Counted from the first letter of the stretch, positions 34,145-43,905 are shown. The stretch is 64,000 nucleotides of DNA from Clostridia bacterium (GCA_900764105.1 CAAFMS010000026.1:1-64000), one strand, 5' to 3'. The notes: a model not told the origin generated them from the sequence alone. A program made the numbers and translations.

Positions 34145-35094
34145 TTTTCTTTGGTAAGTAAGTCGCCGACTTTCAGTTTTCTCCCGTTAAGGAAGTCTCT
34201 TGCGGAAAGCCTCTTGCCGCCCTCTTCCTGAATTTCGAGAATTTCAACCGCGCCGCCGTCGCACGCTATCAGAAGTCTTTTATCCGCTTCGATAACTTCG
34301 CCGTATTTCCTCTCGCCGCAGCCGACGCCGATTGCCTTTGCCCTGTAAAATTTGAACGATTTATTCCCGATATAAGCATAGGCCGCGGGCGACGGACTCA
34401 TACCGTTTATAAAATGAGCGACCGTTTCGTAATTATTTGAAAAATCTAAGGCGGCATCGCATTTTTTGATGGTTTTTACGACTGTCGCAATTTCGTTGTT
34501 CTGTTTTTGCGGTTCAACTTTACCTTCTTCGATGGCAGTTAAAACCTCGCAGATTTTACTCGCCCCTATTTCAGAAAGCCTTTCGGCAAGTTCGCCCGCC
34601 GTTTCCGTCTCCCCTATCTCTGTCTTATACGCCGCCAATATATCGCCCGTATCTATCCCCGCTTCAGTTTGCATTATCGTAACGCCCGTGGTCTTTTCGC
34701 CGTTTATGACTGCGTACTGAATGGGCGCCGCGCCTCTGTATTTCGGTAAAAGCGAAGCGTGTATGTTTATGATACCGTACCTGCATACGTCGATTATCTC
34801 CTGCGATAAAATCTGACCGTAAGCGCAAGTCACCATAATATCGGCGTTAAATTTTCCGAGTTCGTCCGCTCCGCCGTTTCGTATTTTCTCGAACTGCAAA
34901 ACGGGAATTCCGTATTCGGTCGCAAGTTTTTTAACGGGCGGCGGCGTTATTATCGCCTTCCTGCCGACGGGTTTATCGGGTTGCGTTACAACAGCGACGA
35001 CCTCGTGTTTATCCGATTCGATTATGCTTTTAAGCGGCTTTACCGCAAACTCGGGAGTTCCGAGATATATTACTTTCATTCTCTCACGCCTCAT
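34138..35094 (-). CDS. fmt: Methionyl-tRNA formyltransferase
   Basis: It formylates initiator Met-tRNA from 10-formyl-THF. The 318-residue protein has IYLGTPEFAVKPL at the start, the catalytic NIHASLLPKYRGAAPIQ and TGVTIMQTEAGIDTGDI blocks, and a C-terminal OB-like domain. A start two codons later (MKVIYLG) is equally possible. It overlaps def by 11 bases. Confidence 0.96.
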   Translation of the reverse strand: MRRERMKVIYLGTPEFAVKPLKSIIESDKHEVVAVVTQPDKPVGRKAIITPPPVKKLATEYGIPVLQFEKIRNGGADELGKFNADIMVTCAYGQILSQEIIDVCRYGIINIHASLLPKYRGAAPIQYAVINGEKTTGVTIMQTEAGIDTGDILAAYKTEIGETETAGELAERLSEIGASKICEVLTAIEEGKVEPQKQNNEIATVVKTIKKCDAALDFSNNYETVAHFINGMSPSPAAYAYIGNKSFKFYRAKAIGVGCGERKYGEVIEADKRLLIACDGGAVEILEIQEEGGKRLSARDFLNGRKLKVGDLLTKEKC

Positions 35095-35539
35095 CCCGAA
35101 GATTATTCGCTTTATCCGTATATAAAATGCCGTCTAAATGGTCGTTTTCGTGGCACACGGCTCTCGCAAAGAAGTCTCTCGCCACGACTTTAAATCTTTT
35201 GCCGTATCTGTCCGTGGCTTCAATCGTTACTTTTTTCGGTCTCTTGACGTCGCCCCATTTCCCCTTTACGGAAAGGCAACCCTCTACCCCGTATTGCGAA
35301 CCCGAAACGCCTAAAATCTTAGGATTGATAAACTCGTAATATCCGTCCTCGGTGTCCACGATAAATACCCTTATATTTTTTCCGACCTGCGGAGCGGCAA
35401 GCCCCGCGCCCTGAGCGTCTTTTAAAGTCTCTTTCATATCGTCGAGAAGTTTTATAAGATTTAAGTCAACGTTCCCGACGGGTACGCACTTCTCTCTGAG
35501 TATCGGGTTGCCCGTTTGTAAAATTTCAAGTTTTGCCAT
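35084..35539 (-). CDS. def: Peptide deformylase
   Basis: It removes the N-formyl group from nascent proteins; Fe/Zn metalloenzyme. From ATG 35537-35539 (AGGAG upstream) the protein has 151 residues. Motifs: GAGLAAPQVG, EGCLSV and HENDHLDGI (the HExDH metal site). An earlier in-frame start at 35584 would add 15 residues inside the priA end and is not favoured. Placed between priA and fmt as in many Firmicutes. Confidence 0.95.
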   Translation of the reverse strand: MAKLEILQTGNPILREKCVPVGNVDLNLIKLLDDMKETLKDAQGAGLAAPQVGKNIRVFIVDTEDGYYEFINPKILGVSGSQYGVEGCLSVKGKWGDVKRPKKVTIEATDRYGKRFKVVARDFFARAVCHENDHLDGILYTDKANNLRDEA

Positions 35540-35547
35540 ATTCGCTC

Positions 35548-37746
35548 CTAATAAAGATTCGAGGGATCCTCTTCGACGTAGCATAAAACCTTGTCGCTGT
35601 TTTCCTCTTTCACCGCTTCGTAAATTTCGTCTTTTATCGTATTAACATCGCCTTGAAGCCTCATTAAAATCTGATAGCGATATTTGTTTTTTATTCTTTT
35701 GACGGGACTTTTCATCTTGTTGAAAAACAAGAAGTTTTCCCTGTGATTATCGTAAATTTTTGAAGTTTTTACGTATATCGACTTCAACGTTTCCAAAGCC
35801 TTTGCGTCCTCTTCCGATTCGACCATAACCCGAACGATTAAAGCGTAAGGAGGGAAACCCGTCGATTTTCTTATCGCCTTCTCGCGATTGAAAAACCTCT
35901 CGTAATCGTAGTTTATCGCGCAGGACAAAACCTCGTTTTCGGGGTTATAAGTCTGCAAAACGACCTTACCTTTCTTGTCCGCCCTGCCGCTTCTACCCGC
36001 GACCTGCGTTATCAGTTGGAACGTTCTCTCGCCGCTTCGATAATCGGAAAAGTATAAACTCATATCCGCGTCGAGTATTCCTACAAGCGTTACGGACGGA
36101 AAGTCGTGACCTTTCGCAACCATTTGCGTACCGACTAAAAAATCGGCTTTCTTGTCCGAAAACTCTTTGAGAATTTTAAAGTGTCCGTCTTTCGTCTGCG
36201 TGGTATCGTTATCCATTCTGAGGATTTTAGCAGTCGGAAAAAGTTCGTTAAGTTCCGAGACTATTTTCTGCGTACCCGCGCCGCTGTAACTTAAATTCAC
36301 CGAACCGCATTCGGGGCAAGCCGAAAGCATATTGTAAGTCGCCCCGCAGTAGTGACATTTTAAAAGCCCGTAATCTTTATGATAGTTTAGAGATATATCG
36401 CAGTTCTGACATTTGGCGACGTATCCGCAATCTCTGCAAATAACCTGTCTGGAATATCCTCGTCTGTTGTAAAAGATTATCGCCTGATTGCCGCTTTCGA
36501 GACACTCCTTCAAACCTTGCCTGAGTTCGGCCGAAAAATTGCCCGCATTACCTCGTCTTATCTCCCCTCGCATATCGACGACCGAAAATTCGGGAAGTTG
36601 TTTGCCGTTGATTCTCTTTTTCATTTCGGCGAGATAATACTCGCCCGATAACGCTTTATCGAAACTTTCGATTGACGGAGTCGCGCTGCCTAAAACAACT
36701 TTCGCGCCGCTAATCTCCGCCCTCTTTATCGCAATATCGATCGTCTTGTACCTCGGACTTGTCTCCGCTTCGTAACTGCCGTCGTGTTCTTCGTCTACGA
36801 TTATTATCCCTACGTTTTCTATCGGGGCGAATATCGCGCTTCTCGCTCCTATCGCTATTTTCGTTTCGCCCGTTTTCAGCCTCAACCACTCGTCGTACCT
36901 TTCGCCTTTCGATAAGCCGCTGTGAAGTATCGATACGTTATCCGAAAACCTTGCCCGTAGTTGTCCGAGCATCTGCGGAGTGAGGGCGATTTCGGGTACG
37001 AGCATTATCGCCGTTTTCCCCTTTTTCAGCGTATCGTTGATAAGTCTCAGATAAACTTCGGTTTTACCGCTGCCCGTGACTCCGAAGAGAAGGCTTACTC
37101 TTTTGTCCGTTGCCGTAATTCCGTCGAGGGCTTTTTGCTGCTCGTCCGACAGTACCACGTCTTTTGAAAACGAACTCAATTCCTTGTACGGCGTTCTTCC
37201 GACTTTTATCTCTTCGGTAACGATAAAGCCTTTTTCAATCAAAGCGTTTACCGCCGAACCGCCGTATTTAGCGTTCATTTCCGAACGAAGTTCTTTATTG
37301 CCTCCGCTAAGGCTTAGAAGAGCCTGTTCTCTCGCCGAAGATCCTTTTCTGAGCGTGGCTATCATTTCGTCAATGCTCGGGGTTTCGGCAAGCGATAATA
37401 CGGTAACGTATTTCTGCCTTACCCGTCCGCCTCTCAATTCCGCGGGAATAAACAGTCTTAAAGCCGCGGCGAACGGAACGTGGTAACTGCTTTTGATATA
37501 TTCGGCAAGTTTCAGACAGTCCTCGCCGAGCGCGGGAAAATCATCAAGCGTTCGTGTTATCGACTTGATTTTCCCGAGAGGCACGTCGGTATGTTCTTTT
37601 ATACCGATTACAAACCCTTCGGTTTTCTGTCTGCCGAAAGGAACTTCTACTCTGCAACCCGTAGTTACGCTCGGGTCGTCGATTTTATAATCGAAAACTT
37701 TATCGACTTCGCTGTGGGCGATGTCGATTATGACTTCCGCAAACAT
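35548..37746 (-). CDS. priA: Primosomal replication restart helicase PriA
   Basis: A 732-residue superfamily 2 helicase for restarting stalled forks. N-terminal DNA-binding domain, Walker A GVTGSGKTEVY, DEEHD box, two zinc clusters in the middle (CRDCGYVAKCQNC, CHYCG...CPECG) and ending with a typical C-terminal domain. AGGAGG lies 12 bases before ATG. The mobile element at 37773-38050 begins 27 bases upstream, so the link with rpoZ and any promoter there have been changed. Confidence 0.95.
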   Translation of the reverse strand: MFAEVIIDIAHSEVDKVFDYKIDDPSVTTGCRVEVPFGRQKTEGFVIGIKEHTDVPLGKIKSITRTLDDFPALGEDCLKLAEYIKSSYHVPFAAALRLFIPAELRGGRVRQKYVTVLSLAETPSIDEMIATLRKGSSAREQALLSLSGGNKELRSEMNAKYGGSAVNALIEKGFIVTEEIKVGRTPYKELSSFSKDVVLSDEQQKALDGITATDKRVSLLFGVTGSGKTEVYLRLINDTLKKGKTAIMLVPEIALTPQMLGQLRARFSDNVSILHSGLSKGERYDEWLRLKTGETKIAIGARSAIFAPIENVGIIIVDEEHDGSYEAETSPRYKTIDIAIKRAEISGAKVVLGSATPSIESFDKALSGEYYLAEMKKRINGKQLPEFSVVDMRGEIRRGNAGNFSAELRQGLKECLESGNQAIIFYNRRGYSRQVICRDCGYVAKCQNCDISLNYHKDYGLLKCHYCGATYNMLSACPECGSVNLSYSGAGTQKIVSELNELFPTAKILRMDNDTTQTKDGHFKILKEFSDKKADFLVGTQMVAKGHDFPSVTLVGILDADMSLYFSDYRSGERTFQLITQVAGRSGRADKKGKVVLQTYNPENEVLSCAINYDYERFFNREKAIRKSTGFPPYALIVRVMVESEEDAKALETLKSIYVKTSKIYDNHRENFLFFNKMKSPVKRIKNKYRYQILMRLQGDVNTIKDEIYEAVKEENSDKVLCYVEEDPSNLY

Positions 37747-37772
37747 TCCTTTCGCTTACCTCCTTTTGTAGT

Positions 37773-38050
37773 TAGCCATTAGAGAGTTGAACTAATCGAG
37801 CCTTAAAGCCGCCTTTTTTGCATATTTTTGCAAATCCTCGCTTGATGTATCGATATACATCTTCGTTCGCCTTTACAACAATCTGCTAAAAAAATACGGC
37901 TTTAAGGTGCTACGCATTTTAACGACGATAAATTTAGGAAAATCAAGGCAAACGAACGTAGTCATACTTTTCGTATTACAAGAGAGTTTAACGCCGATTT
38001 TACAAATTTTGCGTCGTTAAAACTTGATTAGTTCAACTCTCTAATGGCTA
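37773..38050 (+). mobile_element. TA-bounded three-way-junction element, complete copy C (278 bp)
   Basis: Bounded by TA at 37773-37774 and 38049-38050. The outer arms are identical over the first 25 bases (TAGCCATTAGAGAGTTGAAC and on). Hairpin 1: CCTTAAAGCCG (37801-37811) with CGGCTTTAAGG (37897-37907). Hairpin 2: TTTTAACGACG (37917-37927) with CGTCGTTAAAA (38012-38022). All three stems are perfect, which makes this the best preserved copy. It is inserted between rpoZ and priA. Hairpin 2 carries GACG/CGTC where other copies have GGCG, with both arms changed. Confidence 0.9.
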
Positions 38051-38064
38051 TCCGACAAAAACAA

Positions 38065-38079
38065 AGACTGTCACAGTCT
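38065..38079 (-). terminator. Small hairpin after rpoZ, possible terminator
   Basis: AGACTGT...ACAGTCT (38065-38079) followed on the minus strand by TTGTTTTTG. It is short and lies 320 bases after the rpoZ stop, so it is a weak candidate. A GGCTGTCTCAGATT-type segment (38098-38118) is adjacent. Confidence 0.35.
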
Positions 38080-38165
38080 ACCGCGTGATTTCCGTAGCAA
38101 TCTGAGACAGCCTCGATTTTTCGAGCCTTGTTCGTTCGTTGCAAATTTCACTTCAAAACCGCAAC

Positions 38166-38309
38166 GGGACGTCGGGGGCGCCGTCCCCTACGACTTATTC
38201 TGTTTTAGCATTTTATCGCCATTAAAGAAACGCAGTCTCTTAAATATCGTTCCGCCGCAAATTTACTGCTATTCGACAGCGGAACGTCGGGGCGCCGTAC
38301 CCTACGACT
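38166..38309. repeat. Two REP-like GC palindromes
   Basis: GGGACGTCGGGGGCGCCGTC and on (38166-38194) and GGAACGTCGGGGCGCCGTAC and on (38281-38309), each ending CCTACGACTT. They belong to a family with further copies at 44196 and 57196-57397. The remainder of the 38080-38402 gap holds no gene that I can support. Confidence 0.7.
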
Positions 38310-38402
38310 TGTTTTATTCAGCCTTTACTTTATATCGAAAATGTAGTTCTTCGCTCTGTTTGCTCCGCGCTTTAACAAACGTGAAACAACACGCCGTTAA
38401 AA

Positions 38403-38606
38403 TCAATACTTCGATACGGTAACCTTATCTTCGTAAATCTCTTCCGCCGCTTCCGACAAAGGTTTTTCTTTACTCGGAAGTTCGGTAAGTCCCTGATTGT
38501 GAGCGTGGTCGATAAGTTGTCTTGCTCTCTTGGAAGCAATTACGCAAAGAGCATATTTTGAACCCGTTTTTTGCGCCAATTCGTCTATCGGTGGATAATT
38601 TATCAT
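38403..38606 (-). CDS. rpoZ: RNA polymerase omega subunit
   Basis: A 67-residue protein with the omega signature YPPIDELAQKTGSKYALCVIASKRARQL. It helps to assemble RNA polymerase. It follows yicC with a 22-base gap; in related genomes gmk usually stands between them and is not here. The C-terminus EKPLSEAAEEIYEDKVTV is typical of Firmicute omega. Confidence 0.93.
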   Translation of the reverse strand: MINYPPIDELAQKTGSKYALCVIASKRARQLIDHAHNQGLTELPSKEKPLSEAAEEIYEDKVTVSKY

Positions 38607-38628
38607 TTTATCTGTCTCCTTTTAGGTT

Positions 38629-39504
38629 TTATTCTATATTCTGTACTTGTTCTCTGATTTTTTCGATCTCGTTTTTGAGAGCAAGCCCGTATTTCGTAAT
38701 TTCTATATCGTTCGACTTCGAGCAAACGGTATTCGCTTCTCTGTTAAACTCCTGCATCAGAAAGTCGAGTTTTTTACCCGCGTCGGTCTCTTCTTCGCAA
38801 ATCCGCCTTAACTGAGCGATATGACTTTTAAGCCTTGTGAGTTCCTCGTCGATATTCGACTTGTCGGCAAACAACGCCACTTCCTGCAAAAGCCTCGTTT
38901 CGTCAAACGTCACCGACTCGAGAACTTCGGAAATTCTTTCTCTGATTTTCGCTTCGTATTCGACTTTGATTTCAGGCGCCCTGTCCGAAATTGCCTTGAC
39001 GATTTTTTCTACCTCGTCGCATCTTGAAAGAACGTCCCTTTTGAGTTTTTCGCCCTCGACTTTTCTCATTGCGTTGAGATTATCAAGCGCGGCTGTAAGC
39101 GTGCCTTTTAAAATCGCCTCAACCTCTTCGCCCGTCTCGTCCGCAACCGTTTCGGTCACGCAGTCGGGGGAACGGAACAACGAAGCGACCGTAAAATCGT
39201 TTTCAAGTCCGTATTTTTCGGAAAGATTTTTCGCCGCTTCGACGTATTTCCCGCATAAGCCTTCGTCGATAACGAGAGTTTTCGCGCCGTCTCTCGTATT
39301 CAAAAAAGTTATGAAAAGTTCGGCTCTGCCTCTTTTGATTTTCGATTGAACGGTCTTTCTTATGGTATCGTCCAATGCAATAAACGAACGAGGATATTTA
39401 GGTATCAGGTCTAAAAACCTGTTGTTTACCGTCTTTATTTCAACCGTAAGGTTTATACCGTCTTTTGAGTATTCGGCTTTGCCGTAACCCGTCATACTTT
39501 GCAT
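38629..39504 (-). CDS. yicC: YicC family endoribonuclease-like protein
   Basis: A protein of 291 residues with the YicC start MQSMTGYGKAE and end (DFLMQEFNREANTVCSKSND...GLALKNEIEKIREQVQN). The family (YicC/YloC) has been shown to act as an endoribonuclease on RNA in E. coli and B. subtilis. The usual neighbours remA and gmk are absent; rpoZ follows directly. Confidence 0.93.
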   Translation of the reverse strand: MQSMTGYGKAEYSKDGINLTVEIKTVNNRFLDLIPKYPRSFIALDDTIRKTVQSKIKRGRAELFITFLNTRDGAKTLVIDEGLCGKYVEAAKNLSEKYGLENDFTVASLFRSPDCVTETVADETGEEVEAILKGTLTAALDNLNAMRKVEGEKLKRDVLSRCDEVEKIVKAISDRAPEIKVEYEAKIRERISEVLESVTFDETRLLQEVALFADKSNIDEELTRLKSHIAQLRRICEEETDAGKKLDFLMQEFNREANTVCSKSNDIEITKYGLALKNEIEKIREQVQNIE

Positions 39505-39559
39505 GAGCGACTTCTCCTATAACTATACTTATATATTCTATCACGATTTTTTAAAAAAA

Positions 39560-41506
39560 TCAAGTATATAATATCCTTTTAAACTCTTCTTCGTCGATAA
39601 TTTTTATACCGAGCGCTCTTGCTTTTTCGAGTTTACTGCCCGCCGCTTCGCCCGCTATTACAAGGGTGGTCGATTTCGTCACCGAACTCTGGGTCTGTCC
39701 GCCCTCTTTTTCGATTATTTTCTGAGCCTCGCTCCTCGTAAAATCGCCGAGCGATCCCGTAAGCACCACGTTTTCGCCTTTGAATTTTCCGTCTTTCGCT
39801 TCGCTTTCCGTTTGCGGCTCTACTCCGAGAGAAAAAAGTTCCTTTATTTCGTTTAAATTTCCCTCGTCCGTAAAATAATCGCGTATATCCTTCGCCATTA
39901 TCTCCCCGACGTCGGGTATGGCTTTCAGCGTTTCTTCATCTGCTTCGGACAAAGCCTTTACGCCGCCGAAAATTCTCGCTAAGTCTTTGGAAGTCTTTCT
40001 TCCGACGCCCTCGATTCCGAGAGCAAAAATAAAGTTGGAAAGAGGCGGTTTTTTACTCGCGTTTATCGCTTTTATAAGGTTTTTCGCCTTGGTTTCTTTA
40101 AAACCGTCGAGTTTCAAAAGACTATCTTCTGTCAACTTATACAAATCGGAAAATTTATCGATTCCCCTGTCGTCGAAAAGTTGCCCCGTCGTTTTCTCTG
40201 AAAAACCATCTATATTCATTCCCTCTTTCGAGGCGAAATTGGCGAGTTTTGCGATAACCCTCGGTCTGCAATCGACGTTCGGGCAGAAAATATTAGCCCC
40301 CTCTTCGATAAGAACGCTCTTACAGAACGGACAAATCGTTGGTTTTTCGACCTCTTCGCCGCCCGAAAAACCGTCTACCGCTCCGAGTATCTCGGGGATA
40401 ACCTCGTTGCTTCTGCGTATCAGAACCTTACAGCCCGTTCTGACCCTTTTTCTCAAAATATCGCCGTAGTTGTTAAGCGTTGCTTTCCTTACCGTCGCGC
40501 CGCCGAGGTCAACGGGATCTACAATCCCCAAAGGCGTGAGTTTTCCCGTCCTCCCGACCTGCCATTCCACCTTTTTTAAAGTTGTTTCGACCTCTTCCGC
40601 TTCGAACTTGAACGCAATAGCCCATTTAGGAAATTTATCCGTATAACCTAAGGCTTCACGCATTTTCTCGTCGTTCACTTTGACTACCGCGCCGTCCGTC
40701 AATACGTCGATGTTTTTCCTGCCGACCTCTATTTCGGCAATCGCCGCCTCGACCTCTTCGAGATTATCGCATACTTTAAGAAAGTCAAACACTTTAAACC
40801 CGTTGCTTTTAAGAAAATCGACTATTTCGAGTTGAGACGAAAGATTGCCATCCGACATATAATTCACGTTGTAAAAAAGTATCTCGGGCTTACGTTTTTC
40901 GGTAACTTTCGGGTCTAAATTCCGTATTGCTCCCGCCGCGGCGTTACGAGCGTTTTTCAGTTGCTCTTCCGCCGTTTCGTTATATTTTTTCAACTGCGAA
41001 AGACGTATTATCGCTTCGCCCTGAACCTCTAAAACGCCCTTGTACTTTATCGCAAGCGGAAATGATTTTATGGTGAGAACCTGAGCGGTAACGTCCTCGC
41101 CGACTACGCCGTTACCCCTCGTGGTCGCTCTTACGAAATAACCGTTTTCGTAGGTTAAACACATGGTAAGACCGTCGAATTTATACTCTACGGTATACTT
41201 CGGTTCGCCTATTTTTCTCACTCGCTCGTCGAACGCTTTAAGTTCCTCGTGAGTTACCGCTTTATCGAGACTGTACAAGCGGCTAATATGCTTATGTTTT
41301 TGAAATACGCTTATCGGTTCGCCGCCGACCCTTTTCGTCGGCGAGTCGGGCAGAACTATTCCCGTCTGCTCTTCGAGCGTTTTCAATTCGTCGTAGATCT
41401 TATCGTACACTTTGTCGTCTACCGACGGCATATCGAGTACGTAATACTCGTACGCATACTTATTGAGTACGTCCACGAGTTCTCTCATTTTCTGATTTTC
41501 GTTCAT
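39560..41506 (-). CDS. ligA: NAD-dependent DNA ligase
   Basis: A 648-residue ligase that seals nicks in replication and repair. Adenylation lysine K109 in VEYKFDGL, Ia domain at the N-terminus, OB fold, Cys4 zinc finger (CPFC...CPNVDC), HhH domain and C-terminal BRCT (KFKGENVVLTGSL and on). The canonical KxDG is KFDG here. It overlaps pcrA by ATGA, the standard pcrA-ligA pair. Confidence 0.97.
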   Translation of the reverse strand: MNENQKMRELVDVLNKYAYEYYVLDMPSVDDKVYDKIYDELKTLEEQTGIVLPDSPTKRVGGEPISVFQKHKHISRLYSLDKAVTHEELKAFDERVRKIGEPKYTVEYKFDGLTMCLTYENGYFVRATTRGNGVVGEDVTAQVLTIKSFPLAIKYKGVLEVQGEAIIRLSQLKKYNETAEEQLKNARNAAAGAIRNLDPKVTEKRKPEILFYNVNYMSDGNLSSQLEIVDFLKSNGFKVFDFLKVCDNLEEVEAAIAEIEVGRKNIDVLTDGAVVKVNDEKMREALGYTDKFPKWAIAFKFEAEEVETTLKKVEWQVGRTGKLTPLGIVDPVDLGGATVRKATLNNYGDILRKRVRTGCKVLIRRSNEVIPEILGAVDGFSGGEEVEKPTICPFCKSVLIEEGANIFCPNVDCRPRVIAKLANFASKEGMNIDGFSEKTTGQLFDDRGIDKFSDLYKLTEDSLLKLDGFKETKAKNLIKAINASKKPPLSNFIFALGIEGVGRKTSKDLARIFGGVKALSEADEETLKAIPDVGEIMAKDIRDYFTDEGNLNEIKELFSLGVEPQTESEAKDGKFKGENVVLTGSLGDFTRSEAQKIIEKEGGQTQSSVTKSTTLVIAGEAAGSKLEKARALGIKIIDEEEFKRILYT

Positions 41507-43905
41507 TCGACAACCTCGATCGGCGCAAGTCTTAACACGAGCGATTTTATGCCTACGCCCTTAAACGCAACGTCCGCGACAATTTCTCCGCCGTTATTTT
41601 TAGTGCTTATTATTACTCCGTCTCCGAATTTCTTATGTCTTACGGCAACTCCCGCTTTAAATTTTCCTAACTCGCCCGAATCGACCTTTTCGGTGGGCTT
41701 GTTCGACGACGCGGAATAACTCTTCGCGTAAGAGTTGGTTTTAAACGAGCCGTAACTTTTTGAAGTCCCGAAATCGTTGCCGTCCGAAGAATATCCGTAG
41801 CCGCTTCCGTAAGCGGATTTGGAGTTCCGATACTCTCTTTTATACCCGTTTTCGCCGTATTTATTCCCGTATGAATTGCCGTAACCCGAACCGTAGCCGC
41901 TTCCGTAACCGTTTTCATAGCCGCCGTAACCGCCGCTATAATTGTTCCCGTAGTCCGAGTCGCCCGAGTAACCGTTATTATATCCGCCGTAGCCTCTGTT
42001 AATTTTCAGTCCGAGTTTTTCGGATAAATCGTCTAAGAATTGCGACTGAACGGTAGCCGACCTCGAACCGTAAAGGAATCGGCTTCTCGCTCTCGTCAGA
42101 AAAAGCCTTTCCCTCGCCCTCGTTATCGCAACGTACATAAGGCGGCGTTCTTCTTCCTCGTTATCTTCCTCATAGTCTCTTTCGATCGGGAAGATTTTTT
42201 GGTCGAGTCCGCAGATAAACACACAGCGATATTCGAGACCTTTAACCGAGTGAACGGTCGCTAACGTAACGTATTCGCCCTCGTTTATTTCGTCCGTATC
42301 GGAACTTAACGTAATCGAGTTGAGATATTCTGATAACGGAGCGTTAGGATTTAACCGCGCAAATTCTTCCACAGAACTCAAAAATTCGTTTACGTTTTTC
42401 TTTTTATCGTCATTTTCGGGCGTATCTTCGGCAAAACAACTCATAAAATCGGTTTTGTCGATAACCTCTTTTACAAGGTTCAAAAGGGGCATGGTTTCTT
42501 TCGCTACGACGAGTTTTGAAATCGTGTCTCTGAAAGACCTTATTTTCGCTTTCGCGCCCGAGTTAAGGTCGAGATTTTCGCAGTCATAAACTCCGTCGAA
42601 CACAGAAAGCCCCTTCTTTTCGCTGTACGCCTTTATTTCTTCTACCGATTTATCGCCTATTCCCCTTTTGGGAACGTTTATCACCCTTAATATAGCCTCG
42701 TTGTCGAGCGGGTTGCACAAAATACGAAGATACGCGGTAATATCCTTTATCTCCTTACGCTCGAAGAACTTAAAGCCTCCGTAAACCTTACACGGAATAC
42801 CGTACTTCATAAACTCCTGCTCGTAAGAACGCGAAAGTGCGTTTATACGCATAAGAACGGCGAAATCGGAATATTTATACCCTCTTTGAAGGAGCGTTTT
42901 TATCTGCACAGCGGTATACTGAGCCTCGCCCGATTCCTCGTCGGCAACGAACACTTCGGCTTTTACCCCCTCTTCGTTATCCGTCCACAAGACCTTGTTT
43001 TTTCTCTTTGTGTTATGGGCGATAACCGTATTCGCAAGGTCGAGTATTCTCTTTGTTGACCTGTAATTTCTTTCGAGTTTGTAGGTTTTTGCACCCTTAA
43101 AGTCTTTCTCGAAGTCTAAAATGTTGTTTATATCCGCGCCGCGCCAGCCGTAAATACTCTGATCGTCGTCGCCGACCACGAAGAGGTTGCCGTGAACGGT
43201 CGAAAGCAGTTTTACGATATTATACTGTACGAAGTTGGTGTCCTGAAACTCGTCAACGTGTATATAGTAAAATCTGCCCGAGATTTTCTCCAAAACGTCG
43301 TGGTTTTCGGCTAAAAGATGATACGTCTTTATAAGCAAGTCGTCGAAATCCATTGCGTTGGAACGGAAAAGTTCGGCGTTATATTCGTCGATAATCTTAA
43401 CGTAATCGGTAAGATTTCTCATTCTCGGATTTTCCGCGGCGAACTCCTCGGTTGACATATCCTTGTTTTTTAGCGACGAAATAAGATTTTTAGAAGTCTT
43501 TAAATATTTATCGGGTTGAAGGGCAAGCCCTAATATAACTCTTTTTAAAACCTTGTCTTTGTCGGTCTCGGAATATATTGAAAAGTCCTGCTTATACCCG
43601 AGTTTGTCGGCGTATCTGCGAAGAATTTTAACGCACATAGAGTGAATGGTGCAAACCCACGACTGCGAAATATCGCCTATCAATTTTTCGAGCCTTTCCT
43701 TCATCTCGTCGGCGGCTTTATTCGTGAAAGTTATGGCGAGAATATTATACGGATCGACTTTCTTCTCGTCGACAAGATAGGCAATTCTGCTCGTCAACAC
43801 CCTCGTTTTTCCGCTTCCCGCGCCTGCTATTACTAAAACCGCCCCTTCCGTATCGGTAACGGGTTTTATTTGTTCTTCGTTAAGTTTAGATAAATAGTCC
43901 TGCAT
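41503..43905 (-). CDS. pcrA: ATP-dependent DNA helicase PcrA/UvrD with Tyr/Gly-rich linker
   Basis: An 800-residue superfamily 1A helicase from ATG 43903-43905 (AGGT upstream; begins MQDYLSKLNEEQ as PcrA does). Q motif, Walker A AGAGSGKT, DEFQDTN, GDDDQSIYGWRGA and VHSVKGLE are intact. The C-terminal Tudor-like domain (VAVRHKKFGDGVI), which in PcrA contacts RNA polymerase, is present. Between them, about 41686-41998, is a roughly 100-residue low-complexity linker of repeated GYG, GSGYG and GGYGGYENG units, unusual in composition and length. It is paired with ligA. Confidence 0.95.
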   Translation of the reverse strand: MQDYLSKLNEEQIKPVTDTEGAVLVIAGAGSGKTRVLTSRIAYLVDEKKVDPYNILAITFTNKAADEMKERLEKLIGDISQSWVCTIHSMCVKILRRYADKLGYKQDFSIYSETDKDKVLKRVILGLALQPDKYLKTSKNLISSLKNKDMSTEEFAAENPRMRNLTDYVKIIDEYNAELFRSNAMDFDDLLIKTYHLLAENHDVLEKISGRFYYIHVDEFQDTNFVQYNIVKLLSTVHGNLFVVGDDDQSIYGWRGADINNILDFEKDFKGAKTYKLERNYRSTKRILDLANTVIAHNTKRKNKVLWTDNEEGVKAEVFVADEESGEAQYTAVQIKTLLQRGYKYSDFAVLMRINALSRSYEQEFMKYGIPCKVYGGFKFFERKEIKDITAYLRILCNPLDNEAILRVINVPKRGIGDKSVEEIKAYSEKKGLSVFDGVYDCENLDLNSGAKAKIRSFRDTISKLVVAKETMPLLNLVKEVIDKTDFMSCFAEDTPENDDKKKNVNEFLSSVEEFARLNPNAPLSEYLNSITLSSDTDEINEGEYVTLATVHSVKGLEYRCVFICGLDQKIFPIERDYEEDNEEEERRLMYVAITRARERLFLTRARSRFLYGSRSATVQSQFLDDLSEKLGLKINRGYGGYNNGYSGDSDYGNNYSGGYGGYENGYGSGYGSGYGNSYGNKYGENGYKREYRNSKSAYGSGYGYSSDGNDFGTSKSYGSFKTNSYAKSYSASSNKPTEKVDSGELGKFKAGVAVRHKKFGDGVIISTKNNGGEIVADVAFKGVGIKSLVLRLAPIEVVE

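Noticed and set aside
37773..38402. CRISPR array or tandem repeat in the rpoZ-priA gap
   Set aside because: The repeats are an inverted-end element plus two separate REP palindromes; there are no regularly spaced repeats with unique spacers anywhere in the window.
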